Assembly (NCBI RefSeq): GCF_020921035.1 | Contig: NC_063152.1 | Location: forward strand, 2,114,001 to 2,178,000 | Source of the DNA: Rhodamnia argentea | Taxonomy: Eukaryota > Streptophyta > Magnoliopsida > Myrtales > Myrtaceae | DNA: 64,000 nucleotides | Reading direction: 5' to 3' | Made by a program: the position numbers and the translations under genes | Notes under the pieces: model-generated | Seen by the model: the letters and a program-made list of their open reading frames with translations, nothing else | Databases searched by the model: none | What the model was told of the DNA's origin: nothing | In this document: positions 44,901 to 56,483 of the stretch, piece by piece | Numbering within the stretch: position 1 is the stretch's first letter | Layout of the letters: the number at the start of each line of letters is the position of its first letter

Positions 44901-47900
44901 TTGCACGATAGTATTCGGCTTGAATTGATGATAACTCAACAGGGACCACCCGTTCAGTTTTGGGGGGAATGTTCTGCATGGCATCCTTCTTAAGCCTTCT
45001 CAACATGTGCGGAGCAACAAGTTTCTTAAGTTCCTCAACTTTTTCTGCAGTTGTGAGGTCATTAAATTTCTCCTCAAATAAGGAAACGGAAGGAAATGAA
45101 GTTGGCTGCAAGAAACTCAGCAGGTTGTACATTTCACCTAGATTATTTTGAAGTGGTGTACCAGTCAATAGTACACGATGTTGGAATGAAAATGTATTCA
45201 GCAAAGTAAACAGCTTACTACTTGAATTTTTCAGACGATGGCCCTCGTCAACCACAAGTACTTCCCATGGAACACCACGCAAATGAGAAGAATCGGCAAT
45301 AACCATTTCATAAGTGGTCAACAGTACATTGAATTTGTGGGAAACCGTTTTCCTATTGCCATCAATTGGATCACTGGCATGCCATTCATGTTGACGAATA
45401 ACTGTTCTTGCTTTTGCAGATCCATGATACTCCACAACATTCAAACCGGGAGCCCACAACGAAAACTCTGAAAGCCAATTGGGCATGGTCGATAGTGGGA
45501 CCAAAACCAAACACGGCAGAGATGCTTTAAATTCACAATATAGCGATGAAATGAAAGCGCATGCTGATACTGTTTTTCCGAGACCCATCTCATCTGCAAG
45601 TATAACATTCTTAGACTTACACCAGCATTTCCGCAACCAATTAAGTGCTTCAAGCTGGTGGGGGAATAGTGAACCGCCCTTAAGTTCATTGGGTTGCTCT
45701 GTCAGAGTAATGATCTCACTTGGATGGCCAGTCCTCTCCTTAGTTGAGTCATGCCTAGAAGAATCTTTCTCCAATGCCTGCTGTTCCAGCTGATTGAATA
45801 CATCAATAAGAATTGAAGATTCTTTCAGAATGGGTTCATCGAGCTTCTCCCATGTGCATTCATCATAAGAAAGCCCAGTCCACTTCACAAAAGCTTCACG
45901 AATACCATCTTTGGAAGAACGAAGAGCAATAATACGCTGAGGTTGTTTCCATCTCTCCTCGCAAATGTTAATCACTGACGTACCATATTTTGCCTTATAG
46001 TTTTCTAGCTTTCTCCTAGCCAGAATTTTCAGCTGGGATTCAGGTAACCAACTATTATGAATATTAGATTTCCCAACCCACTTAACCAAAAACTCATATG
46101 ATGGAGCCTCTTGGTCGACAGATGCACATTCAGCCGGTTCAGGCTCCTGATTTATGCTCTCCGGACTGAATCCCGTCCCTGCTTCATCCTGCACCCCGTT
46201 GTTGTTTTCTTCAACAGAGACTCGTATTTCTCCTGTCGTAGTAACGTCATCTTTGTCATTACTGTTCAGCTTTATAAAATTAACCGAGTCTGCCAATACT
46301 CCATCGTTTGGTCCTTTCTGATCATTTGTTGCCTTGGAAGATTCATCACAATCTTCAAACACATTGGTTTCAGAAGCTAAATGCTTTGTATCACTCTTCG
46401 ATGAATCCATGCAGGTGCAATTTTTACAGTCCTTGGTCAACGAACTCTCGTGTACATTCAGATTGTGCAGTTTGATATCACTGTCAATGCTAATATCAGC
46501 CTGTTTGTCATCAACAAGGTCAGCGCTGTCTCCTGCATCTAAGTGGATTTCGCCGGAAGTACTGTCTCGATGTCTGTCCTGCTTCTCTGGAACAAGCAAA
46601 CTAACAGAATTAAGGATGTCTACAATACATACAGAAACACGAAACATTGAACTTGCACAATTACCTCTAACACGACAACCCAAAACCCGATCGACCTGAA
46701 AAGCAGATGGTGTTAAAATGCATTACAGATGGATTATAAGATCGATCACCACAATCAAACAACAAAATTGGTCAAAAGTAGATTTACCTGCTGAAATTCA
46801 CCGATGGTGCCGCTTATGCACACCGGTGTATCATTCACATGACGGTCCCTTTTCTTTGGCTTAACTGGTGGGCTTTTCAATTCCCCAGAAAGCTTCTGCG
46901 ACAAAAAATCAATTTGGAATAAATCATCAAGCCTCAATCTTCATATTCCCTCAACATGAAATCACATCAGAACAGTAGACGAAGACAGTAGAGCCACGAT
47001 AAAAGCACTTTCCCAGCACCATTGCATGTGAAAACCATCAACATGAAACTAGCAACCAAAAGATATCCAGGGGCTTCCAGATGTCTTTAAGAAACAAACA
47101 TGCCATGCAAAAGGACCAAACACCAAACTGCGTTCACTCAATATATGGTAAGGGTTCATATCTTAGGATGCAAAGCACCAAGATTGTAAGTCTTATTGAT
47201 TTGCTAAATGTAATTGAATGCCAGGAAATATCTTATATAAGTTTGTTTGTAATATGTCAGCAATGACAAGGCCAATGTGAAAGGATCTACCTTCTGTTTG
47301 GTTGGACCATGTGAACCTTCTTTTCCTCCGTTCTCTTCTATAGCAGACCGAGAACCCCTGTTTACAATTGTTCTCTTTCTTGATTGTGAATTACCTATTC
47401 CAGGTTTTGCAGCATTCTTCTTCGATCCATGTCTCTTAAAAGTAGCAATAGTTTGCTTGCAATCATTATTCTTGCTCTTAGAAGTAGCAATAGTTTGCTT
47501 TCCATTGTCAGTCCTGCGTTTCTTGTGAATATCATTTTTCTGCACGTGCTTTCTTTTCTTAACTCTCTTTTTACTAGCACCAATTCCAATACCAACTTGA
47601 CTATCTGGACTGTTGAATCCATCAGAACATTGAGAATTCTTCTCTGAAGCTTCATCATCTTGTTCTGAATTCACCAGCTGAGAATGAGATGAAGCGGGCG
47701 CAGAGGGAGAAGTTAACCTTCTGGTTGAATGTGCTTTTGCTGGAGGTACATCTACCTTCTGTTCATCATCATTTTTCTGAGAGGAAGAGATTCCTTCTGT
47801 AGAAACCAGGGATGGGCAACCAGGCTTGATGGTGCATGGGTCCTCTCCTGGGGACAGATCTGGTTTACCTTCCAACGGCTGAACTTCTGGGGTTACAACA

Positions 47901-48823
47901 GACTTCCCTCCACTCAGAGACCTCTTGCTTGGAAAATGGGAGCTACCAAGTATTCGAGATACTTTTTCCGTGCTAGACAATGTCTTGGATCTTGACCCAC
48001 TAATTTTTGTCCGAGCTCGCCTCAAACTGGAATTGAGATGGCTTATTGGCTCAACTGAATCATTTTTTGAGCAGCACTTAGGACATTGCCATTTCCCCAG
48101 TGGAATCCGCTGGAAATGGAAACCACAAAATGAAGACAACTAAATTATCTCAATTCAAGCACGACAAGACAAATGACAGCAACTAACTCATCTAACTCAA
48201 GGCAAGACCCCTCAAATAGCTATTGAACTACCTTGAGAGGAGGATCAAGGCACTCGAGATGATAGGTCCGGGGACAGCTATCACAACATAACAAGTCGCC
48301 TCCAACATCACAAATAACGCATTCATAGTAATACTGCAAGACAAAATGTTACAAAAACCACCAGTTAGAGAACAGTAGATGGTCCTCAACAAGCCCTTAA
48401 CATCGAAATGATATGATTCCTCAAAACATCTAGCTGACACAAAAGAGGATAAAATGTTATCCTGCAGACAAAATTTGGTCACTGTTATGATTGAACTAGG
48501 GTTCAGTCTAAATATAAAGAAAAAACTAGCAGGTGCATCACAACTAAAACAGCATAGTTACGAATAAACGGAAGTGGCATGTGATGCCAAAGCAATTAAC
48601 AATACATTACCCCATCATTTCCTTTCTTCTTCGATGAAGACAAATCCGGAGAAATTTCAGATTTTAGCTTGTTCCTGGCAGAAGTCGTAGTCTCCTCCAA
48701 AGCTACAGAATTTTGTTCTTTACCATTAACCAAATCCAGTCCACATGGCAGCTTTCTTCGCTTGCGTTTCAAGACCCAGTTGCTGTTACTTATTTCATTC
48801 GTCAATGAACAGTCGTCCTTCAT
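38524..48823 (-). CDS. CHR4: CHD-type chromatin remodelling ATPase, CHROMATIN REMODELING 4 / PICKLE RELATED type
   Basis: Eleven coding exons give a closed 2,291-codon frame: 48611-48823, 48232-48333, 47291-48109, 46788-46895, 46665-46695, 43948-46586, 43205-43362, 42267-42381, 41446-41528, 40722-41292, 38524-40560. Domains in order: PHD finger at about residues 74-118 ([18 protein letters not shown] to WQCPKC, split by an intron); two chromodomains at about 588-690 ([20 protein letters not shown] and [20 protein letters not shown]); SNF2 ATPase with DEMGLGKT at about 756, DEGH at about 871 and [10 protein letters not shown] at about 896; helicase C with [10 protein letters not shown]; and a Myb/SANT-like segment at about 1755-1808 ([20 protein letters not shown]). 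This order and the long Pro-rich tail match Arabidopsis CHR4 (about 2,200 aa). It is expected to slide or evict nucleosomes in the nucleus and influence H3K27me3 and floral gene expression (from the family). The ATG at 48823 is the first in the exon; leader intron(s) probably separate it from a transcription start near 50.3 kb. Complete, no lesion seen. Confidence 0.95.
41897..41924. repeat. (GA)n microsatellite in a CHR4 intron
   Basis: About 14 GA units inside the intron between coding exons 8 and 9 (41529-42266). Confidence 0.9.
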
Positions 48824-50400
48824 CTTCAAAATTCTCCCTCACATTTGCAGCTACCATGTGGCCTAAGCATGTCAGGAATCAGTTGAAAAGATATGTGATA
48901 CTTCAATGTGGCCAAAATCTTGTAAATGCAGCTGAAGTACATCAGAAAGAAAAGCAAGGTATGCTGTAACAATGCAGGTAGTAATTAGAGATAATGGATC
49001 CTAAACCATGATCATGCATTACTCTAGTGTAAGAAACATCAAAAGACACAGCCAAACTGACAGCAATGTATTCGGGGAGGAGAAAAAGGATAAAGGAAAT
49101 CAAGAGAATTCACAGATTGGATTGAAAGAATGGAGGCATTCAATTTAAAACCAGAAACATAGTGTTCAAAACGTTTTACAAAAACAGGAAAAAGAGTACT
49201 CTTTGAGATGAGATGAGATGAGAAGTAGCATCAAATTTACGAACAGGACTAAAACATAGAAATGCATGATAAAATTGCTTCACCAAGAGAACGAAAAGTT
49301 ATAATCAATCTACTGATAACAAAAGGACGAGCAAAATAGAGTTCCCCGCACAAAAGATACAAATACTGTCATAAGATGGGTGTCCACCCAAGGACAAGTT
49401 ATTCAGATGAAGACTACAAGAAGATCCATTCATTTCAAAACCAACCATTTCAACCCAAGTCTGCCCATAGAAGATTTTCGTCGTCCCACTTACTCTCAAA
49501 TATCCATATACAAAAGTTAAAGTTAGATAATCACCAACAAAGCACTTCAGGGTGGGCAACAGCATCATATCTTTGACAGAATCATCAAAAAGTTAGATTG
49601 CATCAGGTCCAGTTTGGTAGCGATACAATGCAATCTGTTTCTAGTTAATTCCAAGTTATGACTAAAGGGAGTGGAAGAGTAACACGCTCTCGCAACACCG
49701 TGATCAATAAGATTACACAGCAAACCTACCCACAAGCTAGACCTAATCACAAGTACCAGCAGTCATTAAGAATAAACGAAGAATAAACATCACATGGAAC
49801 GCACAAATCCACCCACCAGATTGAACGAGCACAAGCAACCAAGCCCATTCACACTCAAAACTAAATGCATCACTCCCCACCAACTTCTCACCAACAGACT
49901 CCAAAAACCCCAATCGCACAACCACCAGAAATGACACGAACTCCCAACAGAACAGCACACAGAAAACACAATCCACCAGCAATCAAACACAAGAACCCAT
50001 AAAACAGCAGAAACAAACAAGCAATCTAGACAAAAACAAGGACTTTCACTAACAAAAGATCACAACCTCAAAATGGGCAGTGGCAAGACAGATATCTGAG
50101 CTCGAGAACCTCACCAGCGGATCAAAAGACACAGACAACAACAGCCCAGATTGAGAGATGCATGTCCAGATGGACACAGACAGAGAGGTGGTGGGATTGA
50201 GAAGATGGGGTGTGCGAGATTTAGGGCATGGAAGCAAAAGAGGGAGGCTGGGATACGAGAAAGAGAGAGAAATGACTTGTGTGGGCACAAACAACGAATA
50301 AATAGAGCGAGAGAGAGGGAGAGAGGGAGAGAGGGCGGTGCTTCTAGAGAGAGAAAATAAAGGCGCATACAAATACGGATTCGCCGGGGTCATAGGACGG
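48824..50400 (-). other. 5' leader and leader intron(s) of the CHR4-type gene
   Basis: No coding exon fits upstream of 48823. The gene-strand sequence at about 50040-50395 is CT-rich (TCTCTCCCTCTCTCTCGCTC), typical of a plant 5' UTR, and a following intron to the acceptor shortly before 48823 is likely. Exact leader boundaries are not determined. ORFs on either strand here are low complexity. Confidence 0.5.
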
Positions 50401-50566
50401 GGTTACGCTCTGACAAGCATCGAACCCCGCACACGCGCGCGCACCCTCAACGCACCCCCAATTTGTAGTTCCTCGAGTCCTCTCGCTCGAAAGGGACCTC
50501 CTTTGCGCTCTCTCTCTCTACCCTCTCTCTCTCTCTTCGTCCAATGCACCTAACCAGTCGGAACGC

Positions 50567-50576
50567 GCCACGTGGC
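50567..50576 (-). promoter_or_regulatory. G-box palindrome upstream of the CHR4-type gene
   Basis: GCCACGTGGC is a perfect 10-bp palindrome around a CACGTG core, about 200-250 bp upstream of the probable transcription start. Such sites bind bHLH or bZIP factors; use here is inferred. Confidence 0.45.
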
Positions 50577-50698
50577 GGCGCGAGGACTCGCGCTCACCCC
50601 TCCACGGCCTCCGCTTCCCCTGCACACCCCTCCGTCTTTTCCCCTCTCCTCCATCCCCCTCCTCCCTCCTCTCTAGAGAGAGACAATGCGGAAGACAT

Positions 50699-50704
<6 letters not shown>

Positions 50705-50739
<35 letters not shown>
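50705..50739. repeat. (GA)n microsatellite
   Basis: About 17 GA units in the distal promoter of the CHR4-type gene. A (CT)n tract of about 14 units follows at 50892-50919, giving two oppositely oriented purine/pyrimidine tracts about 155 bp apart. Confidence 0.95.
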
Positions 50740-50742
<3 letters not shown>

Positions 50743-51276
50743 GGATAGAGAGAGAAGGTGGGGGGTGTTCATGATGTTCGTAGATGTCGAGTGCCCGCAG
50801 GTTCTTGTTGGCCCTTTGCGTGCTCTCCATTGCGCTTCTTGTCTCAGTCTTTTTGCATTCCACAGCCTTTTTTCTTTTTTCCTTTTTCTTTATCTCTCTC
50901 TCTCTCTCTCTCTCTCTCCTTTGAAGTAGAGTTTGATTTATATGGATCAAATCTCAAAGTGGTTCCATGGGAATGTTGAATCACCACTCATTAGATTCTT
51001 CTCGCTGATTATCATAATCTTCTATATTGTCTTTTCCCCGTATAAATTCCCGCGCACCCTCAACGATATTCTAAAAATACACGTCGGTACCTGTAATCTG
51101 AATCTTGACGTTCTATTAATGGAAATGAGCCGGTAAAAAACGTGAGGCGACATCCTACCGTTTATAACGTTTCTAAAGCACGCCAAGAACTCTTGAGACG
51201 CAAACATTTTATATACGGTAAATTATTGAAATTTCATTTCTTTAATTGACTATGGAAATTATCGACCGCCTTACTT

Positions 51277-51444
51277 GTCAACAACATTCTACAAAATGTA
51301 AAACTATTATACCGGTAATTTGAATTCGGACATCCTATTTGTGAAACGAGCACCTCACGTGTCAACAGTATTCTATAAATGAAATACTATTATACCGGTA
51401 ATTTGAATTCGGACATTCTATTTGTGAAACGCACGGGAGAAAAT
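51277..51444. repeat. 84-bp tandem duplication in the CHR4/transporter intergenic region
   Basis: Two near-identical 84-bp units start at 51277 and 51361 (GTCAACA), sharing ACTATTATACCGGTAATTTG and ATTCGGACAT. A degenerate third copy lies at about 51062-51130 (ATTCTAAAAATACACGTCGG). Non-coding. Confidence 0.8.
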
Positions 51445-51449
51445 AATCG

Positions 51450-52342
51450 GCACGCTATGGTACCGTTATAACTCGAAACGAATCTAGAGATTTCTTTCTC
51501 TTGTTGCACATCTTTTAAACTGACAAACATTTGGGGGGTATTGCGATGATGACAATATTCAGCAATTACTGCTCACCGGAGGATTTATACATATTTACTT
51601 CAAAATGAACTTTTTGATTACCGATCGGCATTAGATGCTAGTGAGTTTCGATGTAATTACTAACTTCGTCGAATATTTCAGTTAATTTCGTAACTATAAA
51701 ATTGATAATTTCCAATAGCTCCGAGTAAAAATTCAAATGTCAACTCAACATATTGTCAACTCAACATGAGTATATTTTTTCTACATGTGGTGACCGATAT
51801 CGAAATCTTGGAAATATTTAAAGGAGTTACAGAGTTAGATTCTTTGATTTTCAAAGGGGCTTTTTCCTATTTTTCTTTCAAATGCTTGAAACTCCTCAGA
51901 TTAAAACCAGCGTGGCAGAGGAGTAAAATTTCTGCAAATGCTTGAATCTCATCATTTTGCTGGCTGCATAAGGCGTTGACTTCTGATACCCAGAATAAAA
52001 AGCTTGTATGAGCAGACGACCTGTAAGCAGAGGATTGCATTGGAAAGTTGGTAAAGACAGGTAGATAATGTTGGAATCACAGATGATTACCTCAAACTCA
52101 TCTAATCTTTGGCAGCTAAAACAGATAGACTCTGTCAAAAAGGTATATCCGTTAGGACAGACGACGCCAAAGAAGAAGGAGAAGAGTCGGCGGGATCGAG
52201 AATAATCGAATCCTCGACATCTTGATTAGCGAGGAACTAACTGTCATTAAGAAGATCAGTAACAGTATCGCTAATCATGCAGACTTGACGCATTTCAACC
52301 GGGATGATTCACTCAGCACAAAGAAGAACGATAAGGAACAGA
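51450..52342. other. 3' flank of the first potassium transporter gene
   Basis: AT-rich intergenic sequence leading to the 3' UTR of the transporter ending at 52343. No separate gene or repeat recognised. Confidence 0.4.
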
Positions 52343-55300
52343 TCATACATAGAAAACCTGGCCAACATTCAAAAGACTCTCATGAGGGACATTGAATATC
52401 ACACTGTTCTCTCGGCACATCTTCCTAAGCAATTGGTACACGTAATCTATGATGATCACCTTCAAAAAGTTCGAACCCCGCCGAGCCTTGACTACCGTGT
52501 TCCCCAGGATGTGCACGATGCCGGCTGCCCTACAGCTTTTCAAAAATTCTACCTCGTTCAACTCATTCTGGCAATGATTCCCCCGACTAGAAGTTGCAGA
52601 GCCCCGCGCACTGATATGCACCGGAGATTCGACGGGCACGATTGACCCCACCGAAGAGATTGTTAGATCCACGATGGAGGAGAGTGTGAGGCTATTCTTG
52701 TTGTCGTCATCATTTGTGGGGCACTCATTGGAGTTTGACTGTTGAGTTTGCTGACCAGACAAGCTGATCTCAGATTCCGAACACTCTTCCATTAAATACT
52801 CAAGCCGGACAAACAGGTGGAGGCTTTCGAAGAGCTTCTCCTCAAAGTCGTCGTCCTTCTTGTGAAGGTCTTTATAGCCGTATCTCGCCACGCATCGAAA
52901 CATGTGGAAGTTCTTCGGCCCGATTCGCCGTACAAGGAATCTTTCTTCTTCGGGGACTGTATATACAGGAAGGTACTTCACACAGACGAAAATGACGACT
53001 GAATGAATTGCTGGCAAATTGGTGATGAAATGAGAGAAGATAGGAGGCACCCCCCTAGCTAGCTCAGTGTACACAAGCCCTATGCCTGGGACACGGACGA
53101 GACCCAAACTGGGGCCTAATCCAAGAATATATGCCATCGAGACTTTACTGTGCATTTCAAACTCATAGCGCTTGACCGAACCGTAATGCCAGACGTACAT
53201 GATGACAAAGAAGGCTGCCGCAATCGCAAGCGGGACCCACCCTCCTTGATTCACTTTGAACAGCACGGCAGAAAAGTATGTGCCTTCAACAATCAATGAC
53301 GGCACGGTGAAGATGACCACCAGAGTCCAGTGGCACCGCCACACGAGTATCATGATTAGTATCATGAGGAATGTCGTCACAAGCATGACTACCGCCACAG
53401 CTGTACCTGTTGATGAAGAGAACGAAAGTGAGTCATCTTTGGGAAAACTTGAGAAAGCAGTTTCGGTGGAAGAATATGTTCTATCGTCCCCTGCTTCATG
53501 TTCGTCGTACTAGTGTTCACCTTTTTCGAAGTTATTGGACAGAGAATCCAGGTCAGACAATTTTAGTAGTAGATGCTTATACTTCAATTAGACCTGAAAA
53601 AACAGAAGTAACAAACGACAAAGAATGTCTCAAATTACCAGAAGCATTTCCAATTTGGGTTTGATTTTTAAATCCCGCCGTGACAGCCACGCAGAGAATC
53701 ATTAGGACCCAATTGATTTCTGGGATATATATCTGCTGAAGGAACTTCCTGGATGTATGAACGACTTTGACTCTTGGGAAACAGCTGAGTGCGAGGGCCT
53801 GCTTGATTAATGAAAATGTGGCAGATATTGTTGCCTGACTTGCAACGATGGCGGCTGCTGTTGCAATGAGGAAGACCGGCCAGTATATGCTCTCTGCACA
53901 AACAGGCAACTATATAATAGGATGCTCAAATTTAAACAAGTGAAAATATTCATGTTGAATATTGTGTAGGTATTATTTCCACGAAAGCTCGATAAGCGTT
54001 GAAAAGTTTGTTGTAAGAATCTTGAAGATGTTCGAATGTATATATACTGATGGGTCAAGGGTGACAGTATTGAGGGTCAAATCAACTAGCCAAGAAAGGG
54101 AACTTTCCTTTTAATGCACCTGAATAGTCGACAGCATTTTATTCTCATCCATTCATTATGAATTGTGTTCTTTGTGTGACCAGTTAATTGCCAGCTCTCC
54201 TAGAGAATGCGCCATATTACTGAGCTAAAGAATAAAGTAAACCTGGAATTGAGCGGTAGAATACATCGAGCACGTGATCAGGGTTTTTAATGAGATAGGC
54301 CGCTTGTCCAGAATAAGCTAAAAGAAGGGAGGGAAACACGACCACAGTAAAAGCGATCTGTATGGCCGACACTGGAAAGTGAGACAGATCGGCAAAAACC
54401 GCCTCAGTTCCTGTAAAAGTTCTGCGGTGAGCAACTATTGGAGCCTGAAATCACCAGTTTTGCATGCATTAATGATGCATCTCAATGTCCATACGTTACA
54501 ACATAACAATTGATATAAAATCAATGGAATAAGACATTACCTGTTATGCTGAGCATTATACCTCCAAGAGATGTCCAGCCATCGATCCCTCCTTTCTTGA
54601 AATAGCGAAAGATGTAAATAGGTGAGAAGGCTTTTAGAACATGGGTGTCGTACTTGCAAATGTTAATGATGCCGATGCCACCAATCAGAAGAAACCAAAG
54701 AAACACGATTGGAGCACAAAGCCACGAGATTCTGTCTGTACCATGGTGTTGTATGCTGAATAAACCTACCAAAATTATGACAGAAACAAGCACAACAACC
54801 TCTGCATAGAACAAACAAAGTGTTAGCAACTTGAGGCCAGAGGGGAAAACGTAAGCTGTGTAGACGGATAATCAACCGTCTGGAAGAGTTCACTTCCAAG
54901 AACTTGAATAATACCATCACTCATCTTGGGATGATCTAACTTAATCCCACCGGTAGCTGAGAGAACTGCCAAGTAAGGGAATTTAGAAACATAAGAAGGT
55001 TAGCCAGCTACAAAAAAAAAAAATGTAAAGACACAGGGAAAAGAGAAGTTCAACCTCAAACTAATGTAAGGTTAAATTAGTATACTGTTCAGACAGTTCC
55101 GAGGATGCGATCAATCACAGAGATTAACCAGAAATATGTTATCAGACAGAACTTGAAAAGGCAAACAATTCCAACTATTAATACTATCCCATGGAAATTG
55201 CAACTTTCGATCAACTCAAAACCAGGGTCTGAAGCCTTCAGGCACGTCCTAGTTCCTGACTAGCAGAAGTCCACTCTTTGGCTTTGCTATATGAAATTCA

Positions 55301-56483
55301 ATGAACGATGCTTTTATATGGTCATATATACGACTTTAATAGTTGTTACTTATGGTTGCATTGCCTTGTAGAAACATAGCATTTAGTTGATATCCAGATG
55401 AGCTTTTCACATTAATGATAATTAAACACAGGCTAATGCCACATCCAGGAACAGATGCACATAAATAATTAGATCAAAAGGACTCAATTTGTATGGGAAG
55501 TTACCTGATATAGCTGGAGTGAGAATCCCATCTCCGATTACCATGCAAGAACCAACAATGACTAGAATGAGGAGGATGTTCTTTCGACACCGTCGCCCCT
55601 CTAACCATCTCTTTGTCTTTGCAGCAAATGAATGTTCATCGAATACAGAGCGACTGTAAGTGGTTAGCTCCTCGTCGGTCCGATCTTGGTTGGGAATAGT
55701 TTTGATATTCGCATGACGGCAAAGTAAGGAATAAAGAGCAAATGTTCCACCTGCAAATATGGCAAAGGTCTTGAAGGACTCGAGGCTGCTTTAATGATAG
55801 CCCTCACACAAAGACGGCGATGACACATAATATCAAAGTGATAGAGGAAATAAACGCAAAAGAGGTTCATAAACAATCATTTTCTAGCATGGTAATAAAC
55901 TTAGGATTACTCATATCCTAATCTACATGCATCTGCTGAGAGGAACTAAGAAAAAATCACTGATCACTCTGCAACCCTCCTTTTCTCCAAGTAATTCAAT
56001 TTATATCATGTGGTAATCACAAGAAGTTTATGGGTTTAGTGTATTTACCTTGGCCACAGTCATTGGCTCTTGAAACGATGAAAATGTACTTAATGAGCGG
56101 TATGAGTGTTAGGGAATATATTATCACTGATAAAGCTCCGATAACGTCCTCTGGATCGCTAACGCCACGAGGAAAGGTATTGTAGAAAACGTACAAGGGA
56201 GAAGTGCCCAAATCTCCGAAGACCACACCGAGGCTCTGGAAGGCAAGCCGTAGCAGCAGTAATGTGGAAATTTTCTGAGGAAGACAAAATCAAATTAGTA
56301 AAAAGAACTGATTCATTTACCTACATGCAGTAGTTCATAGGGATAAAACGATCCAACCTTCTCTCTCTCTGTGGTCCGCAGCTTCGCAGCCTCCAGATCC
56401 ATTGGATTATCAATCTTTTGATCCAAAAACCATACACTATTTTTCTTGTCTGTGACATCGCTAATTTCTTCTCTTGAAACCAT
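52343..56483 (-). CDS. HAK/KUP/KT potassium transporter, tandem copy A
   Basis: Eight exons form a closed 798-residue frame: 56358-56483, 56049-56274, 55505-55750, 54915-54965, 54541-54801, 54243-54410, 53639-53893, 52343-53406. Family motifs are [112 protein letters not shown] and [20 protein letters not shown], with about a dozen membrane helices and a long cytoplasmic tail ending [10 protein letters not shown]. The tail pattern and length resemble cluster I (HAK5-like) high-affinity K+ uptake carriers (inference). These are plasma-membrane proton-coupled K+ importers. It lies head-to-tail with copy B and has the same exon lengths except the last. Unusual residues: Phe for the usual Tyr in [13 protein letters not shown], and DCGQGGT where DNGEGGT is usual. 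The ATG at 56483 gives the same 42-codon first exon as copy B. Confidence 0.93.

Noticed and set aside
43873-46683. Reading the CHR4 ATPase region as a separate 936-residue gene
   Set aside because: The frame is one large internal exon plus a read-through intron and has no start of its own. Flanking exons join it in phase to the PHD and tail exons.
50594-50950. Arg/Glu- and Ser/Leu-repeat ORFs on both strands
   Set aside because: They are translations of (GA)n and (CT)n microsatellites. The same applies to frames at 33623-34021, 50111-50393 and 50518-50774.
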